Source: an uncultured Coriobacteriales bacterium
GTDB lineage: Bacteria; Actinomycetota; Coriobacteriia; Coriobacteriales; UMGS124
NCBI GenBank assembly: GCA_934636245.1
Contig: CAKUAI010000019.1
Span: 1 to 64,000 of the forward strand
Length of the DNA: 64,000 bases
Direction of reading: 5' to 3'
Shown: piece after piece, positions 49,306-58,155 of the stretch
Numbering within the stretch: position 1 is the stretch's first letter
How the letters are laid out: each line of letters starts with the position of its first letter
Translations under genes and position numbers: made by a program
The notes under the pieces: model-generated
Told to the model about the DNA's origin: nothing
The model's input: only the letters and a program-made list of their open reading frames with translations
Database searches by the model: none

Positions 49306-50877
49306 ATGGACATCACAAGAAAGTCGTTCGTGGGCGGCGCTGCCGCGACGCTGGCGCTGGGACTCGCCGGTTTGGGCGTCTCCCTGCCCCAGGCCCAAGC
49401 GGATGCAGCAGGCAAGACGTTCACCTTTGCCATCGGCGGCGATCCGGGCAACATGATCAACGTCGTCACCACGACCGACCGCTGGGGTTCCATGGTCGTG
49501 AAGGCCCTCTATTCGCCCCTGTGGATGTACAACGAGGACGGCGTGAATTACTTCCTCGCCGAGTCCTACGACATCTCCAATGACGCCCTCACCGTGACGG
49601 CGCACCTGCGCGAAGGCGTCACCTGGTCGGATGGCGAGCCCTTCACCGCCGAGGACGTCGTCTTCACCTTCAACACCATCGCCAACGAACCTTCTGCCTC
49701 GGCCTACGTCAACCTCAACTACGGCGAACAAGGTGTAGTCGAAGCCACCGCCATTGACGACCTCACCGTTGACTTCACCTTCCCCTTTGTCAAAGCCAAC
49801 GCCGTGGAGATGCTCTCGGCCATCTTCGTCATGGCAAAGCACGTCTACGACGGCGTGACCGACTTCGGCTCGAGCGAGCTTAACACCCAGCCCGTGGGCA
49901 CCGGCCCCTTCACGCTTGCCGATTACCAGGCGGGTTCCTACGTTCAGCTCGCAGCGAACCCCGGCTATTTCCTGGGCGCACCCAAGGTCGATTCGGTCGT
50001 GTACCGTTTCGTGGCCAACGAGAACACCGCCATGCAGGCCATCCAGACCGGCGACGTCGACGCCTGGGTCGGCACCCCCGCCACAGTCGAGCAGATCAAC
50101 CTCGACGCAAACAATCTTGAGCTGCACGCCTTTGACGAGGGCCGCATCGCTTACATGATGATCAACGCCCTGCGCGTGCCCGACCAGCGCGTGCGCCAGG
50201 CCTTCCTCTTTGCCCTCAACAAGGAGGAAATCGCCATCGCCTCCATGCTGAGCGCCGAATACTACGCAGACGCCTGGACGTACCTGCCGCCCACGAGCCC
50301 CTGGGCCACCGAGGACGTCGAGAAGTACGAGCGCGACCTCGACAAGGCCCGCGCGCTGCTCGAAGAAGCCGGCCAGCCCTCGCCCACCTTCGCCATCGCG
50401 TATGCCTCCGACGACTCCTTGCAGCAGGTAGCGGCCGTGCTCATGCAGGAGCAAGCCGCCGAGGCGGGCATCACCGTCGAGCTCGTGGGCGTGGAGGCCA
50501 ACGCCCTGTGGCAGGCAATCATGGACCCCGAGAACAACCCTTACGACATGTACTACACGGGCTACATCCGCGGCATCGACCCCGACACGTTCTCCGACCT
50601 GTTCGTCTCGTTGTCCCGCTCCACGAAGAACTTCATGTACTACGAGTCGCCCGAGCTCGACGAGCTCTTTGACCAGGGCCGCACCGAGACCGACGAGGCG
50701 AAGCGTCACGAGATTTACGACGAGACCCAGCGCAAGGTACAGGAGCTCGCCTGCTTCTACCCCATGTATTCCAACAGGCGCCTGCTTGTGACCAACAAGC
50801 GCGTGTCGGGTGTGGAAGAGGCCGGGCTTGTGCCTATTTATACCTTCGAGGACCTTTCCAAGATTGAGGTAGAATAA
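49306..50877 (+). CDS. Peptide/nickel-type ABC substrate-binding protein (orphan)
   Basis: A 523-residue extracytoplasmic solute-binding protein of family 5 (DppA/OppA type). The N-terminal signal MDITRKSFVGGAAATLALGL has RK instead of the usual Tat RR, so export route is uncertain. The SBP_bac_5 landmarks are clear (REGVTWSDGEPFTAEDVVFT and WAPTGTGPF-like VGTGPFTLADY). CAGGAGAGGG precedes the ATG. No permease or ATPase genes accompany it, so it must share a transporter encoded elsewhere. An 11-base perfect stem-loop (50892-50902 with 50918-50928) follows the stop. Confidence 0.88.
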   Translation: MDITRKSFVGGAAATLALGLAGLGVSLPQAQADAAGKTFTFAIGGDPGNMINVVTTTDRWGSMVVKALYSPLWMYNEDGVNYFLAESYDISNDALTVTAHLREGVTWSDGEPFTAEDVVFTFNTIANEPSASAYVNLNYGEQGVVEATAIDDLTVDFTFPFVKANAVEMLSAIFVMAKHVYDGVTDFGSSELNTQPVGTGPFTLADYQAGSYVQLAANPGYFLGAPKVDSVVYRFVANENTAMQAIQTGDVDAWVGTPATVEQINLDANNLELHAFDEGRIAYMMINALRVPDQRVRQAFLFALNKEEIAIASMLSAEYYADAWTYLPPTSPWATEDVEKYERDLDKARALLEEAGQPSPTFAIAYASDDSLQQVAAVLMQEQAAEAGITVELVGVEANALWQAIMDPENNPYDMYYTGYIRGIDPDTFSDLFVSLSRSTKNFMYYESPELDELFDQGRTETDEAKRHEIYDETQRKVQELACFYPMYSNRRLLVTNKRVSGVEEAGLVPIYTFEDLSKIEVE

Positions 50878-50891
50878 GCGAGTTGAAAATC

Positions 50892-50928
50892 GCAGGCCCC
50901 CGGCGCGCGAGCCGTGTCGGGGGCCTGC
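50892..50928 (+). terminator. Stem-loop after substrate-binding protein
   Basis: GCAGGCCCCCG (50892-50902) pairs perfectly with 50918-50928. A T tract is lacking, so termination may be partial and allow read-through into the metalloprotease gene. Confidence 0.6.
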
Positions 50929-51003
50929 GGATGTATCTCGCGGGGGTCCAACCAACTGGCCTGACCCCCGCGAACCAGCTTGCGACCACAGGGAGGCCCC
51001 ACC

Positions 51004-51402
51004 ATGTACCAGGTAACCGACGAGGAGTTCGACGCGCTCGTGGAGGCCGCCATGGAGGGGCTGCCCGCCAAGTTCGCCTCGGCGATTGACAACGTGGCCT
51101 TCGCCGTAGCCGACGAGCCCGACGAGGAAGAGCTTGAGATCGGGGCCGATTACGGCACCTGCGAGGAAGAATCCGGCGAGCTGCTAGGCTTGTACGACGG
51201 CACGCCCATCACCGAGCGCGGCATAGACTACGGCGACGGGGCCTTCGACCTGCCCGATGTCATCACTGTGTACAAGGGGCCGCACGAGCGCTGCTGCGAC
51301 AGCGCCGAGGAACTCGCCGAAGAGGTGCGCAAGACGGTAGTCCACGAGGTGGGCCACTACTTCGGCCTTACCGACGACGAGCTCTATGCGATGGGATACT
51401 AA
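51004..51402 (+). CDS. Small MMP-like zinc metalloprotease
   Basis: A 132-residue cytoplasmic protein of the zincin-like metallopeptidase family common in Actinobacteria. The active site HEVGHYFGLTDDEL gives His114, Glu115 and His118, with Asp124 as the likely third ligand. The N-terminal 50 residues are acidic. GGGAGGCC precedes the ATG. It ends two bases from the convergent MMPL gene. Its physiological substrate is unknown. Confidence 0.85.
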   Translation: MYQVTDEEFDALVEAAMEGLPAKFASAIDNVAFAVADEPDEEELEIGADYGTCEEESGELLGLYDGTPITERGIDYGDGAFDLPDVITVYKGPHERCCDSAEELAEEVRKTVVHEVGHYFGLTDDELYAMGY

Positions 51403-51404
51403 CT

Positions 51405-53693
51405 TTACTCATCAGCCGCAACCTCCCGCACGCTGCCCTTGGGAGCCGCGAAGCGGTCAAGCGCCGCCAAAACACCAGGCAGCAGCACCAGCACAAGTAG
51501 CATCGCCATGGCGCTGCCCTCAGAGAGCACGAGGCAAATCTGCGCCACGGCGCCACCGGCAAACAGTCCCAGCGCCAGCGTCACCACAACGAGGATGGTA
51601 CCCGAGGTGAGGATGGTGGGCGTTGAGGTGCGGTACGCCTGCGCCAGCGCCTCCGGGACCGCCTTGTCAAGGCGTGCCTCACGATAGTTGCTGGTGAACA
51701 AAATGGCGTAGTCGATGGTGGCGCCCATGAGAATGGCCTGCACCACGATGATCGCCATGTAGTAAATCGCATTGTCAAAGAGGCCGTTCAAGCCGGTGAC
51801 CAGGCCATATGCGCTCTGAATGACCAATACAAGCGGCAGGGGCAGAAGCACAGATCGAAACGTCAGCGCCACAATAAGGTAGATGGCACCCGCCGTGATC
51901 CAGCTGATGAAGTTGAACTCGTCAAGGAAGCTGCGCGACATGTCACGAGCCATGGCAGACTGTCCCACCAGGTAGTATTCGTCAGTTGCCGCAGCCACCT
52001 CGACCTCGACGGCATCGAGGAGGTTGTCGACCTCGTCAGTCTCGCTCTCGTAGGATGTCGTGACGATCATGCGCGAGTACTCATCGCCCACAAGCTGGCT
52101 CATGCCCTTGTCGAGCTGGGCGGAGAACTCGGCCAGCTTCTCGCGCTGCGCGTCGTCGACCTTGCCACCTACAGTCTTGCTCACAAGCAGCGTGTCATTG
52201 AGATAGCCCACAAGCTGGGGCAACGTCATCGTCCAGTCGGACTCCACCATGGAGTCGGCGCTGCGCGAGAGTTTGAGCAGGGCCATCGGGGTCATGGAGT
52301 CCACGTCCTGGCCGGTGTGGTAGAGATAGAAGACCATGTTTACCGTGCTGGCATCCAGGCCCATGCCATCGGAAGAACCTGCGCCAGCGTCCGTCGCACC
52401 GGCAAGAAGGTCGACGAGCTCGTCGGCGGTATAGGCACGGCCCAAGGTCCGTGCATACGACGTGACGGAGCTGACGCCTTCCATGTCAGCAATGCGCTCA
52501 GCCGCCTGCGCCACCGCAGCCTCGTCTTCGTTCTTGTACAAAACGACAAACTGCTCGTCGCTCGGAAACACGGCCTCGATGGCGACGGGCGCCTCATAGC
52601 GGCTGTCGGCATGATAAGAAGCCGCCATCATGCCCTTCACGCCAAACGCCACAACGATTAGGACCATGAAAGCTGCAAGCACGGAAACGCGGTGGCGTGC
52701 GCTGAACGTCGCCAGCGCCTTGCAGGCAGGTCGCGGTGCCTTTTTTGCCGTCTTTTGGATAAGCCCGTCGGCCCAAATGCCCAGGGCTGGCATGATGCAC
52801 AGACCGCACACGAGGCTCAAAAGCACGCCCTTCGCCAGAACAATGCCCAGGTCACGGCCAATGGTGAAGCTCATGAAGACAAGCGTGAGCAGGCCCACGA
52901 TGGTGGTAAGTGAACTCGATGCGATGGCGCGGGCGCCCTTCACCAGCGTGTTGCGCATGGCGAGCTCGCAGTCCTCGGTGGAGAGGCGCTCCTGGCGGTA
53001 GCGGCTCATGAGCATGATGGCGTAGTCCATGGAGAGGGCCATCTGAAGCACCGCGGCGATGGAATACGTCACGTCGCTCACGCTGGGGAAGAACGCGTTC
53101 GTGCCCATGTTGATGACGACGGCAAGCATGACGTTTGCCAGGATAAGCAGCGGCTCAATCCAAGAACTCGACATGACGAAGAGCACCGTGATGCCCAGCA
53201 GCACCGCGCAGGCCAGAATGGGCGTCAAATATCCCATGTCGGCATTGGAGACGGGGCTGTCGAACTGATACACGACCCCACTGTCTACCAGGAACTCCTT
53301 GAGATGGGCATCTGCCTGCTTGGCACCCTCCGAGTATGTGCCGCCTTGGGCGCTCACCGAGTACAGCGCATACTCACCGTTGTTGCAGGCATCGTCGCCA
53401 GCGTTATACGTAACGTCGGCCACGCCCTCGACACCCGACAGTTCCTCGGCAAAGGAGACGCGTTCGTCAGCGGTCATACCCTGCGTCATCACGCGAAACG
53501 TCGTGGACTCGCCGAACTCGGCGTTCATCACGGCCAGGCCCTGCTTGGACTGAAGCGAATCGGGCAGGTAGGTGGTCAAATCGTGGTTGACCACAACGTG
53601 AGGAATCATAAGCGCGCTCGCCACGGTGATCACGGCGAACACCGCAAGGACGGCCACACGGAACTTCACGATGAAGCGAGCGAGAGTCTGCAT
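51405..53693 (-). CDS. MMPL/RND-family exporter
   Basis: A 762-residue RND-superfamily membrane protein. A first transmembrane helix (residues 8-32), a large external loop, five helices around residues 190-345, a second external loop and five helices from about residue 590 give the two-fold repeat of MMPL proteins. The helix motif MDYAIMLMSRYR and its partner TIDYAILFTSNYREA are the charged proton-relay segments. It likely exports lipids or hydrophobic compounds using the proton gradient. AAAGGACTTGCC precedes the ATG at 53693. Confidence 0.88.
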   Translation of the reverse strand: MQTLARFIVKFRVAVLAVFAVITVASALMIPHVVVNHDLTTYLPDSLQSKQGLAVMNAEFGESTTFRVMTQGMTADERVSFAEELSGVEGVADVTYNAGDDACNNGEYALYSVSAQGGTYSEGAKQADAHLKEFLVDSGVVYQFDSPVSNADMGYLTPILACAVLLGITVLFVMSSSWIEPLLILANVMLAVVINMGTNAFFPSVSDVTYSIAAVLQMALSMDYAIMLMSRYRQERLSTEDCELAMRNTLVKGARAIASSSLTTIVGLLTLVFMSFTIGRDLGIVLAKGVLLSLVCGLCIMPALGIWADGLIQKTAKKAPRPACKALATFSARHRVSVLAAFMVLIVVAFGVKGMMAASYHADSRYEAPVAIEAVFPSDEQFVVLYKNEDEAAVAQAAERIADMEGVSSVTSYARTLGRAYTADELVDLLAGATDAGAGSSDGMGLDASTVNMVFYLYHTGQDVDSMTPMALLKLSRSADSMVESDWTMTLPQLVGYLNDTLLVSKTVGGKVDDAQREKLAEFSAQLDKGMSQLVGDEYSRMIVTTSYESETDEVDNLLDAVEVEVAAATDEYYLVGQSAMARDMSRSFLDEFNFISWITAGAIYLIVALTFRSVLLPLPLVLVIQSAYGLVTGLNGLFDNAIYYMAIIVVQAILMGATIDYAILFTSNYREARLDKAVPEALAQAYRTSTPTILTSGTILVVVTLALGLFAGGAVAQICLVLSEGSAMAMLLVLVLLPGVLAALDRFAAPKGSVREVAADE

Positions 53694-53980
53694 GGCAAGT
53701 CCTTTCTTGCGCGGTGCCGCTGGTATGCAGCGATGCACAACAGGCGGCGTTCATCCATTCGGGCAATTTTAGCGCGGAAACGCCGGCGAATTCCATACCG
53801 TTAAGCAGGCAGAAGCCAGCTCAAAATGGCCCCGACCGATCCTCATCGCCTCCCATCGCCTCAACACCAACCGTTTCTCAATCATTTATGCACTCGCCGT
53901 CAAGGTTTTCTAAAAACTCATATTCCTGTAAGACATAAGCGGCGGGGTGCACTACTATGGCGGCGTCTTTATACAAAGGC

Positions 53981-54154
53981 ACGATAGAGGCGCGGCGACC
54001 ATAAGTAGCGCCAGGCATGCAGAGATGCAGCACCCGGAAAGGTGCGCCTGGGCAAAAGGGGAAGCCGCCGAAGGGTCCATGTGTTTCCGCATATGCACCC
54101 TGGGGCGTGGGAGAACATCCCCCGCACTGTCGCCGAAAGGCGGAGCGCTATCTA
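53981..54154 (+). promoter_or_regulatory. Lysine riboswitch (L box)
   Basis: The leader of the NhaC-type gene has the lysine-box landmarks in order. P1 is formed by GATAG (53983-53987) with CTATC (54148-54152). GAGGCGCGG and AAGTAG follow the first strand. GCCGAAGGG lies near 54067. A CTGGGG...CCCCGC arm holds the middle. ACTGTCGCCGAAAGGCGGAG (54125-54144) comes directly before the closing GCGCTATC. No strong terminator lies between it and the start at 54236, so translational control is likely. Lysine would repress the downstream transporter. Confidence 0.88.
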
Positions 54155-54235
54155 GGCCGGGCGGACGCATGGAACACTTCTGCCTGACAGGACCAAGAGA
54201 CGCTTACTGTCGAGCCTGCCAGATTGGAGGATACC

Positions 54236-55816
54236 GTGGAGTTCGTCGGAACGTTTTGGTCACTCGTGCCGCCCATTGTGGCAATCGTGTTGGCCCTCAT
54301 CACCAAAGAAACCTATAGCTCGCTGTTCATCGGCATTGTCGTGGGCGCCCTGCTCGTCTCGGGCTTCAGCCCCATCGACACCCTGAACAACCTCATCCTG
54401 GGCACCGTCTCCGGTGTCGACGGCGACGAGGTGTCCGTGGGCTTTATTCACGCCGTGAGCGACCCGTGGAACGCGGGCATTTTCATCTTCCTCATCATGC
54501 TGGGCGTTATGGTCGCCCTCGTGAACGAGGCCGGTGGCTCTGCCGCCTTCGGTGCCTGGGCCGCCAAGCGCGTCAAGACCCGCATGGGCGCCCAGCTCGC
54601 CACGTTTGCCCTCGGCGTGCTCATCTTCATCGATGACTACTTCAACTGCCTCACCGTGGGCAGCGTTATGCGCCCCGTGACCGATGTCTGCCGCGTGTCG
54701 CGCGCCAAGCTTTCCTACATCATCGACGCCACTGCGGCCCCCATCTGCATGATTGCCCCCATCTCCTCTTGGGCAGCAGCCGTGAGCTCCACGGCCGCCG
54801 ACCTTAACAACGGCATCTCGGGCATCCAGCTGTTCATCGAGGCCATCCCGTTTAACTTCTACTCGCTCATGACCATCGTCTTCGTCGTTGGCATCTGCAT
54901 CATGGGCTTCGATTACGGCCCCATGGCCAAGGCCGAGTTCGAGGCCTATCGCAACGGCGAGCTGGGCAAGCTCTCCGAGGAGACCGTCGTCACGAACCCC
55001 AAGGCCAACCTGTGGGACATGCTCGTGCCGATCCTTGTGCTCATCGTGTGCTGCATCTCCGGCATGCTCTACGTCGGCGGTTTCTGGGACAGCTCCTCTG
55101 AGGCCTACCTCGACCTTTCCGGTGCTTTCTCTGGTACCGATGCTTCCGTGGGCCTGCCCTGGGGCTGCATCATCGCCCTCGTGGTTTCCATCGCCTACCT
55201 CATCGCCCGTCGCGTTGTGACCTTCAAGGCCGCCATGGACTGCGTCACCAAGGGCTTCACCGCCATGGTGCCGGCGCTGCTCATCCTCACCTTCGCCCTG
55301 ACGCTCAAGTCCATGACCACCGCCCTGGGCGCCGATGTGTTCGTCGCCGGTCTCATGAAAGGTGCCGCTGAGGGCCTCTTCTCCATGCTGCCTGCCATCA
55401 TCTTCCTGGTCGCCGTCTTCCTGGCCTTCTCCACCGGCACGAGCTGGGGCACCTTCGGCATTCTCATCCCCATCGTCACCGCCATCTTCGCTTCTTCCGA
55501 TCCCGTGCTCATGAATATCGGCATCTCCGCATGCCTGGCCGGTGCCGTCTGCGGCGACCACATCTCGCCCATCTCCGACACCACCGTTATGGCGAGCGCC
55601 GGTGCCAACGTGAGCCACATCACGCACGTAAGCACTCAGCTTCCCTACGCGCTCACCGTGGCCGGCATCTCCTTTGTGATGTTCGTCATCGCCGGCTTTG
55701 TGCGCAACGCGTTCATCTGCCTGCCCATCGCCGTCGTGCTCACCATCGCAGTCCTGTTCGTGCTGCGCTGCACCGTGGGCAAGAAGTCTCTGGAAGCTTA
55801 CAAGGCGGCGGAGTAA
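54236..55816 (+). CDS. NhaC-family transporter, probable lysine importer
   Basis: A 526-residue NhaC-type antiporter-superfamily protein with about eleven transmembrane segments. Conserved stretches include GVLIFIDDYFNCLTVGSVMRP and GTSWGTFGILIPI, and GDHISPISDTTVMAS lies near the C-terminus. GTG at 54236 is preferred over the upstream TTG because GGAGG lies five bases before it. The lysine riboswitch in its leader is strong evidence that it moves lysine rather than only Na+ and H+, as known for other L-box-controlled NhaC homologues. A terminator follows at 55856. Confidence 0.88.
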   Translation: MEFVGTFWSLVPPIVAIVLALITKETYSSLFIGIVVGALLVSGFSPIDTLNNLILGTVSGVDGDEVSVGFIHAVSDPWNAGIFIFLIMLGVMVALVNEAGGSAAFGAWAAKRVKTRMGAQLATFALGVLIFIDDYFNCLTVGSVMRPVTDVCRVSRAKLSYIIDATAAPICMIAPISSWAAAVSSTAADLNNGISGIQLFIEAIPFNFYSLMTIVFVVGICIMGFDYGPMAKAEFEAYRNGELGKLSEETVVTNPKANLWDMLVPILVLIVCCISGMLYVGGFWDSSSEAYLDLSGAFSGTDASVGLPWGCIIALVVSIAYLIARRVVTFKAAMDCVTKGFTAMVPALLILTFALTLKSMTTALGADVFVAGLMKGAAEGLFSMLPAIIFLVAVFLAFSTGTSWGTFGILIPIVTAIFASSDPVLMNIGISACLAGAVCGDHISPISDTTVMASAGANVSHITHVSTQLPYALTVAGISFVMFVIAGFVRNAFICLPIAVVLTIAVLFVLRCTVGKKSLEAYKAAE

Positions 55817-55855
55817 CGCGCGCTTTCAGCTGGTATCATTTGCTTGCGTCATCTT

Positions 55856-55891
55856 GGGGGCGTCCCTTCGCGGGGCGCCCCCTTTTTAATC
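55856..55891 (+). terminator. Intrinsic terminator of lysine transporter gene
   Basis: GGGGGCGTCCC pairs with GGGGCGCCCCC (one G-U pair) around a TTCG-type loop and is followed by TTTTT. Confidence 0.88.
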
Positions 55892-55913
55892 GACCTGGCA
55901 GATGGAGCCTCAC

Positions 55914-57626
55914 GTGGCAATGACAAAACACCGCGCGTTTGAATTGGTGGCGTTTCTGCTCACTGCGTTCGTGTGCGCGGCCTTCTACAAGTGCCTCTTC
56001 CATCTGGCCAGCGAACACTTCAGCGACGGCCGCTTCATGACAAACCTCGCCGTGGGCATCGTCTGCATCTCAGCCGGTTTTGCTTTGGACTATCTGCTCT
56101 CGCGTCATGTCGTGTTTCGCGACGGTCTCAAACAAGAAGGCGACCTGGCTCGCTTCTTTACGCTGACCCTGCTGGTCATTGCTGCATTTCTTGCCATCTC
56201 CTGGGTGTTGCAGGATGTCGTGAAGGCCTCCGTCGTCGTCGCCCGCACCATCGCCGGCCTTGTCGTCCTTGTCGCGTCATGGCCCATCGAGCGATTTTGG
56301 ATTTTCCAGACAACGCAGCGCCTTGTGAGCCCCTGGCTGCACCGCCTGAGTGTGATTGCCCTCATGCTTGTCATTTCCGCGCTCATCACCGGGGTTGCTT
56401 GGCTTGCCACAAAGGTGACCTACATGTACCTCTCCCCCGTCGAACAAAGCAGCGATGCCGAGGTCATCACCTATTCTCAAGCCGCACCCCAACCCTCTGG
56501 CAAGATTGAGGCCCACGCGTATATCAATGTCATCGGATGCGCACCTGACGGGTCGGGCGATGGCGTCGACGTCACCTGGGACGATGCCTGGTTCTTCGAG
56601 GATCCCACCGTATACAACCCCGACCTGGCTTTTGCCTGCGGCGTACTCGCGGCATTTGCTAACTCAGAGTCAACGGCATATGCAGGCACGCCCACCGAAA
56701 GCGCCGAGTTGATTGACTTTTTGAGCCAGCTTGGCTTTGACGACGTGCGCACCACCTCCTACGAGCATCGCTCGACAGTGACCGACAACATGGCCACCTT
56801 CTCCAGCGGCGCAACTGACACCGTTGCCTATACCATTGCCACCAAAAAGATTTCGTCGGCGACGGGTGAAGAAAAGACGCTGGTCACCGTGGCTGTGCGC
56901 GGCTCCTATGGCTCGGAGTGGCTGAGCGACTTCAACATCGCAGGCAACCCACCGCAAGGCTACGAGAATGACCACGTTGGCTTTGCCGCAGCAACCGTCG
57001 TGGTGATGAACGACCTGAGGCCGGCCCTGGAATCGCATGCAGGCGAGGACGTTTGCCTTCTTGTGTGCGGCCACAGCCGTGGCGCCGCGGTCTCGAACCT
57101 GCTTGCCGCGCGCATCGACGACGGCCAGCTTGCCGATATGGGCATCAGCGCGCAAGACGTCTTTGCCTACACGCTCGCCTGCCCCTGCGACACGCTTGTC
57201 ACAGACGCCGCGGATGCGCGCTACGGCAACATCTTCAACCTGCTCGTTGCGTCCGACATCGTGCCGCAGCTTCCACTGCATGCCTGGGGATACACGCAAT
57301 ATGGCCGCACAGCAACGTTTCCTCGCATCGGCGACGACGGATTCGAGAAGGCCGATGAGGCGATGAGAACCTTCTACAAGGCGGCGTTTGGCCTCGACAG
57401 CCCCAGCGACCCCCATGACGCCGAGATCGTCGACGCGGCCATCGCCGAACTCGCCGAGACGCTCCTCTCAAGCCAAGGGCTGGGTTCGCTTGAGTCGATG
57501 GCGGCCATCATGCACATGTTCATGTGCGACGTCAACGCCGCCCAGGTCCTCACCAGCCACTATATCCCCACCTATCTGGCCTGGTGCGCCACCAACGGCG
57601 ATGCGGCAACGCTCGGGTTCGAATAG
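55914..57626 (+). CDS. Membrane-anchored lipase-like protein with GtrA-like N-terminus
   Basis: A 570-residue two-part protein. Residues 1-170 hold four transmembrane helices, and the segments ALDYLLSRHVVFRDG and WPIERFWIFQ resemble the small GtrA membrane family. After a linker, the exposed domain is a class-3-lipase-like alpha/beta hydrolase with nucleophile Ser388 in GHSRGAAV, followed by DVFAYTLACP and the DIVPQLPL segment that usually carries the acid. GTG at 55914 has GGAG at good distance; ATG at 55902 and 55920 are alternatives. It may act on membrane lipids, or on glycolipid intermediates handled by the GtrA-like part. That combination is unusual. Confidence 0.7.
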   Translation: MAMTKHRAFELVAFLLTAFVCAAFYKCLFHLASEHFSDGRFMTNLAVGIVCISAGFALDYLLSRHVVFRDGLKQEGDLARFFTLTLLVIAAFLAISWVLQDVVKASVVVARTIAGLVVLVASWPIERFWIFQTTQRLVSPWLHRLSVIALMLVISALITGVAWLATKVTYMYLSPVEQSSDAEVITYSQAAPQPSGKIEAHAYINVIGCAPDGSGDGVDVTWDDAWFFEDPTVYNPDLAFACGVLAAFANSESTAYAGTPTESAELIDFLSQLGFDDVRTTSYEHRSTVTDNMATFSSGATDTVAYTIATKKISSATGEEKTLVTVAVRGSYGSEWLSDFNIAGNPPQGYENDHVGFAAATVVVMNDLRPALESHAGEDVCLLVCGHSRGAAVSNLLAARIDDGQLADMGISAQDVFAYTLACPCDTLVTDAADARYGNIFNLLVASDIVPQLPLHAWGYTQYGRTATFPRIGDDGFEKADEAMRTFYKAAFGLDSPSDPHDAEIVDAAIAELAETLLSSQGLGSLESMAAIMHMFMCDVNAAQVLTSHYIPTYLAWCATNGDAATLGFE

Positions 57627-57641
57627 GAAGGCCTGCCCCCT

Positions 57642-58136
57642 ATGAAACGAACGCTTCTAAAGATCTGCGTGGTGTTCACGCTTGTCGCAAGCATCCTCCA
57701 GCTGCTTTTGGCCGCCCTGCTCTGCCTGCTGGGACTCCCCGCCTTCGTGTCCACCATCTCGGGCACAACCGCCATCCTCATGGCCCAGGGCGACGAGGCC
57801 GCCGAGCTGAGCCGTGCCTTCGTCATGGCATCAGGCGGCATCATGCTCCTCATACAGGGCGTGCTCGGCTGCATCAAAGCCGTATGCGGCCTGCACGGGC
57901 TGAGCAGCGGCAGGTATCGCAAGTTCATCTTCACAAGCGGGGTCATCGCCTGCTCCACGTTGTTTCAGGCGCTGCTGGGCATGTTCTCCCCAAACGTCGA
58001 CTCCCCCATCACTGTGATTTTGTTCCAACTCGCCTGCATCCTGCTTGCCTGGGCTGAGCAGGCACACCCCTCGCCCAAAAAAGAGCGCGCCGCCGCGGAT
58101 AAAACCGCAGGCGACGCGCTCAAAAACGCTTCGTAG
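57642..58136 (+). CDS. Small four-helix membrane protein
   Basis: A 164-residue integral membrane protein with four hydrophobic segments (about residues 8-30, 63-85, 95-115 and 120-138) and a charged cytoplasmic tail rich in Lys and Ala. No family is recognised. It starts 15 bases after the lipase-like gene, so they are cotranscribed and may be partners. A GC-rich inverted repeat lies within its last codons near the convergent symporter gene. Confidence 0.62.
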   Translation: MKRTLLKICVVFTLVASILQLLLAALLCLLGLPAFVSTISGTTAILMAQGDEAAELSRAFVMASGGIMLLIQGVLGCIKAVCGLHGLSSGRYRKFIFTSGVIACSTLFQALLGMFSPNVDSPITVILFQLACILLAWAEQAHPSPKKERAAADKTAGDALKNAS

Positions 58137-58155
58137 ATCTTTTTGGGGCGCAACC

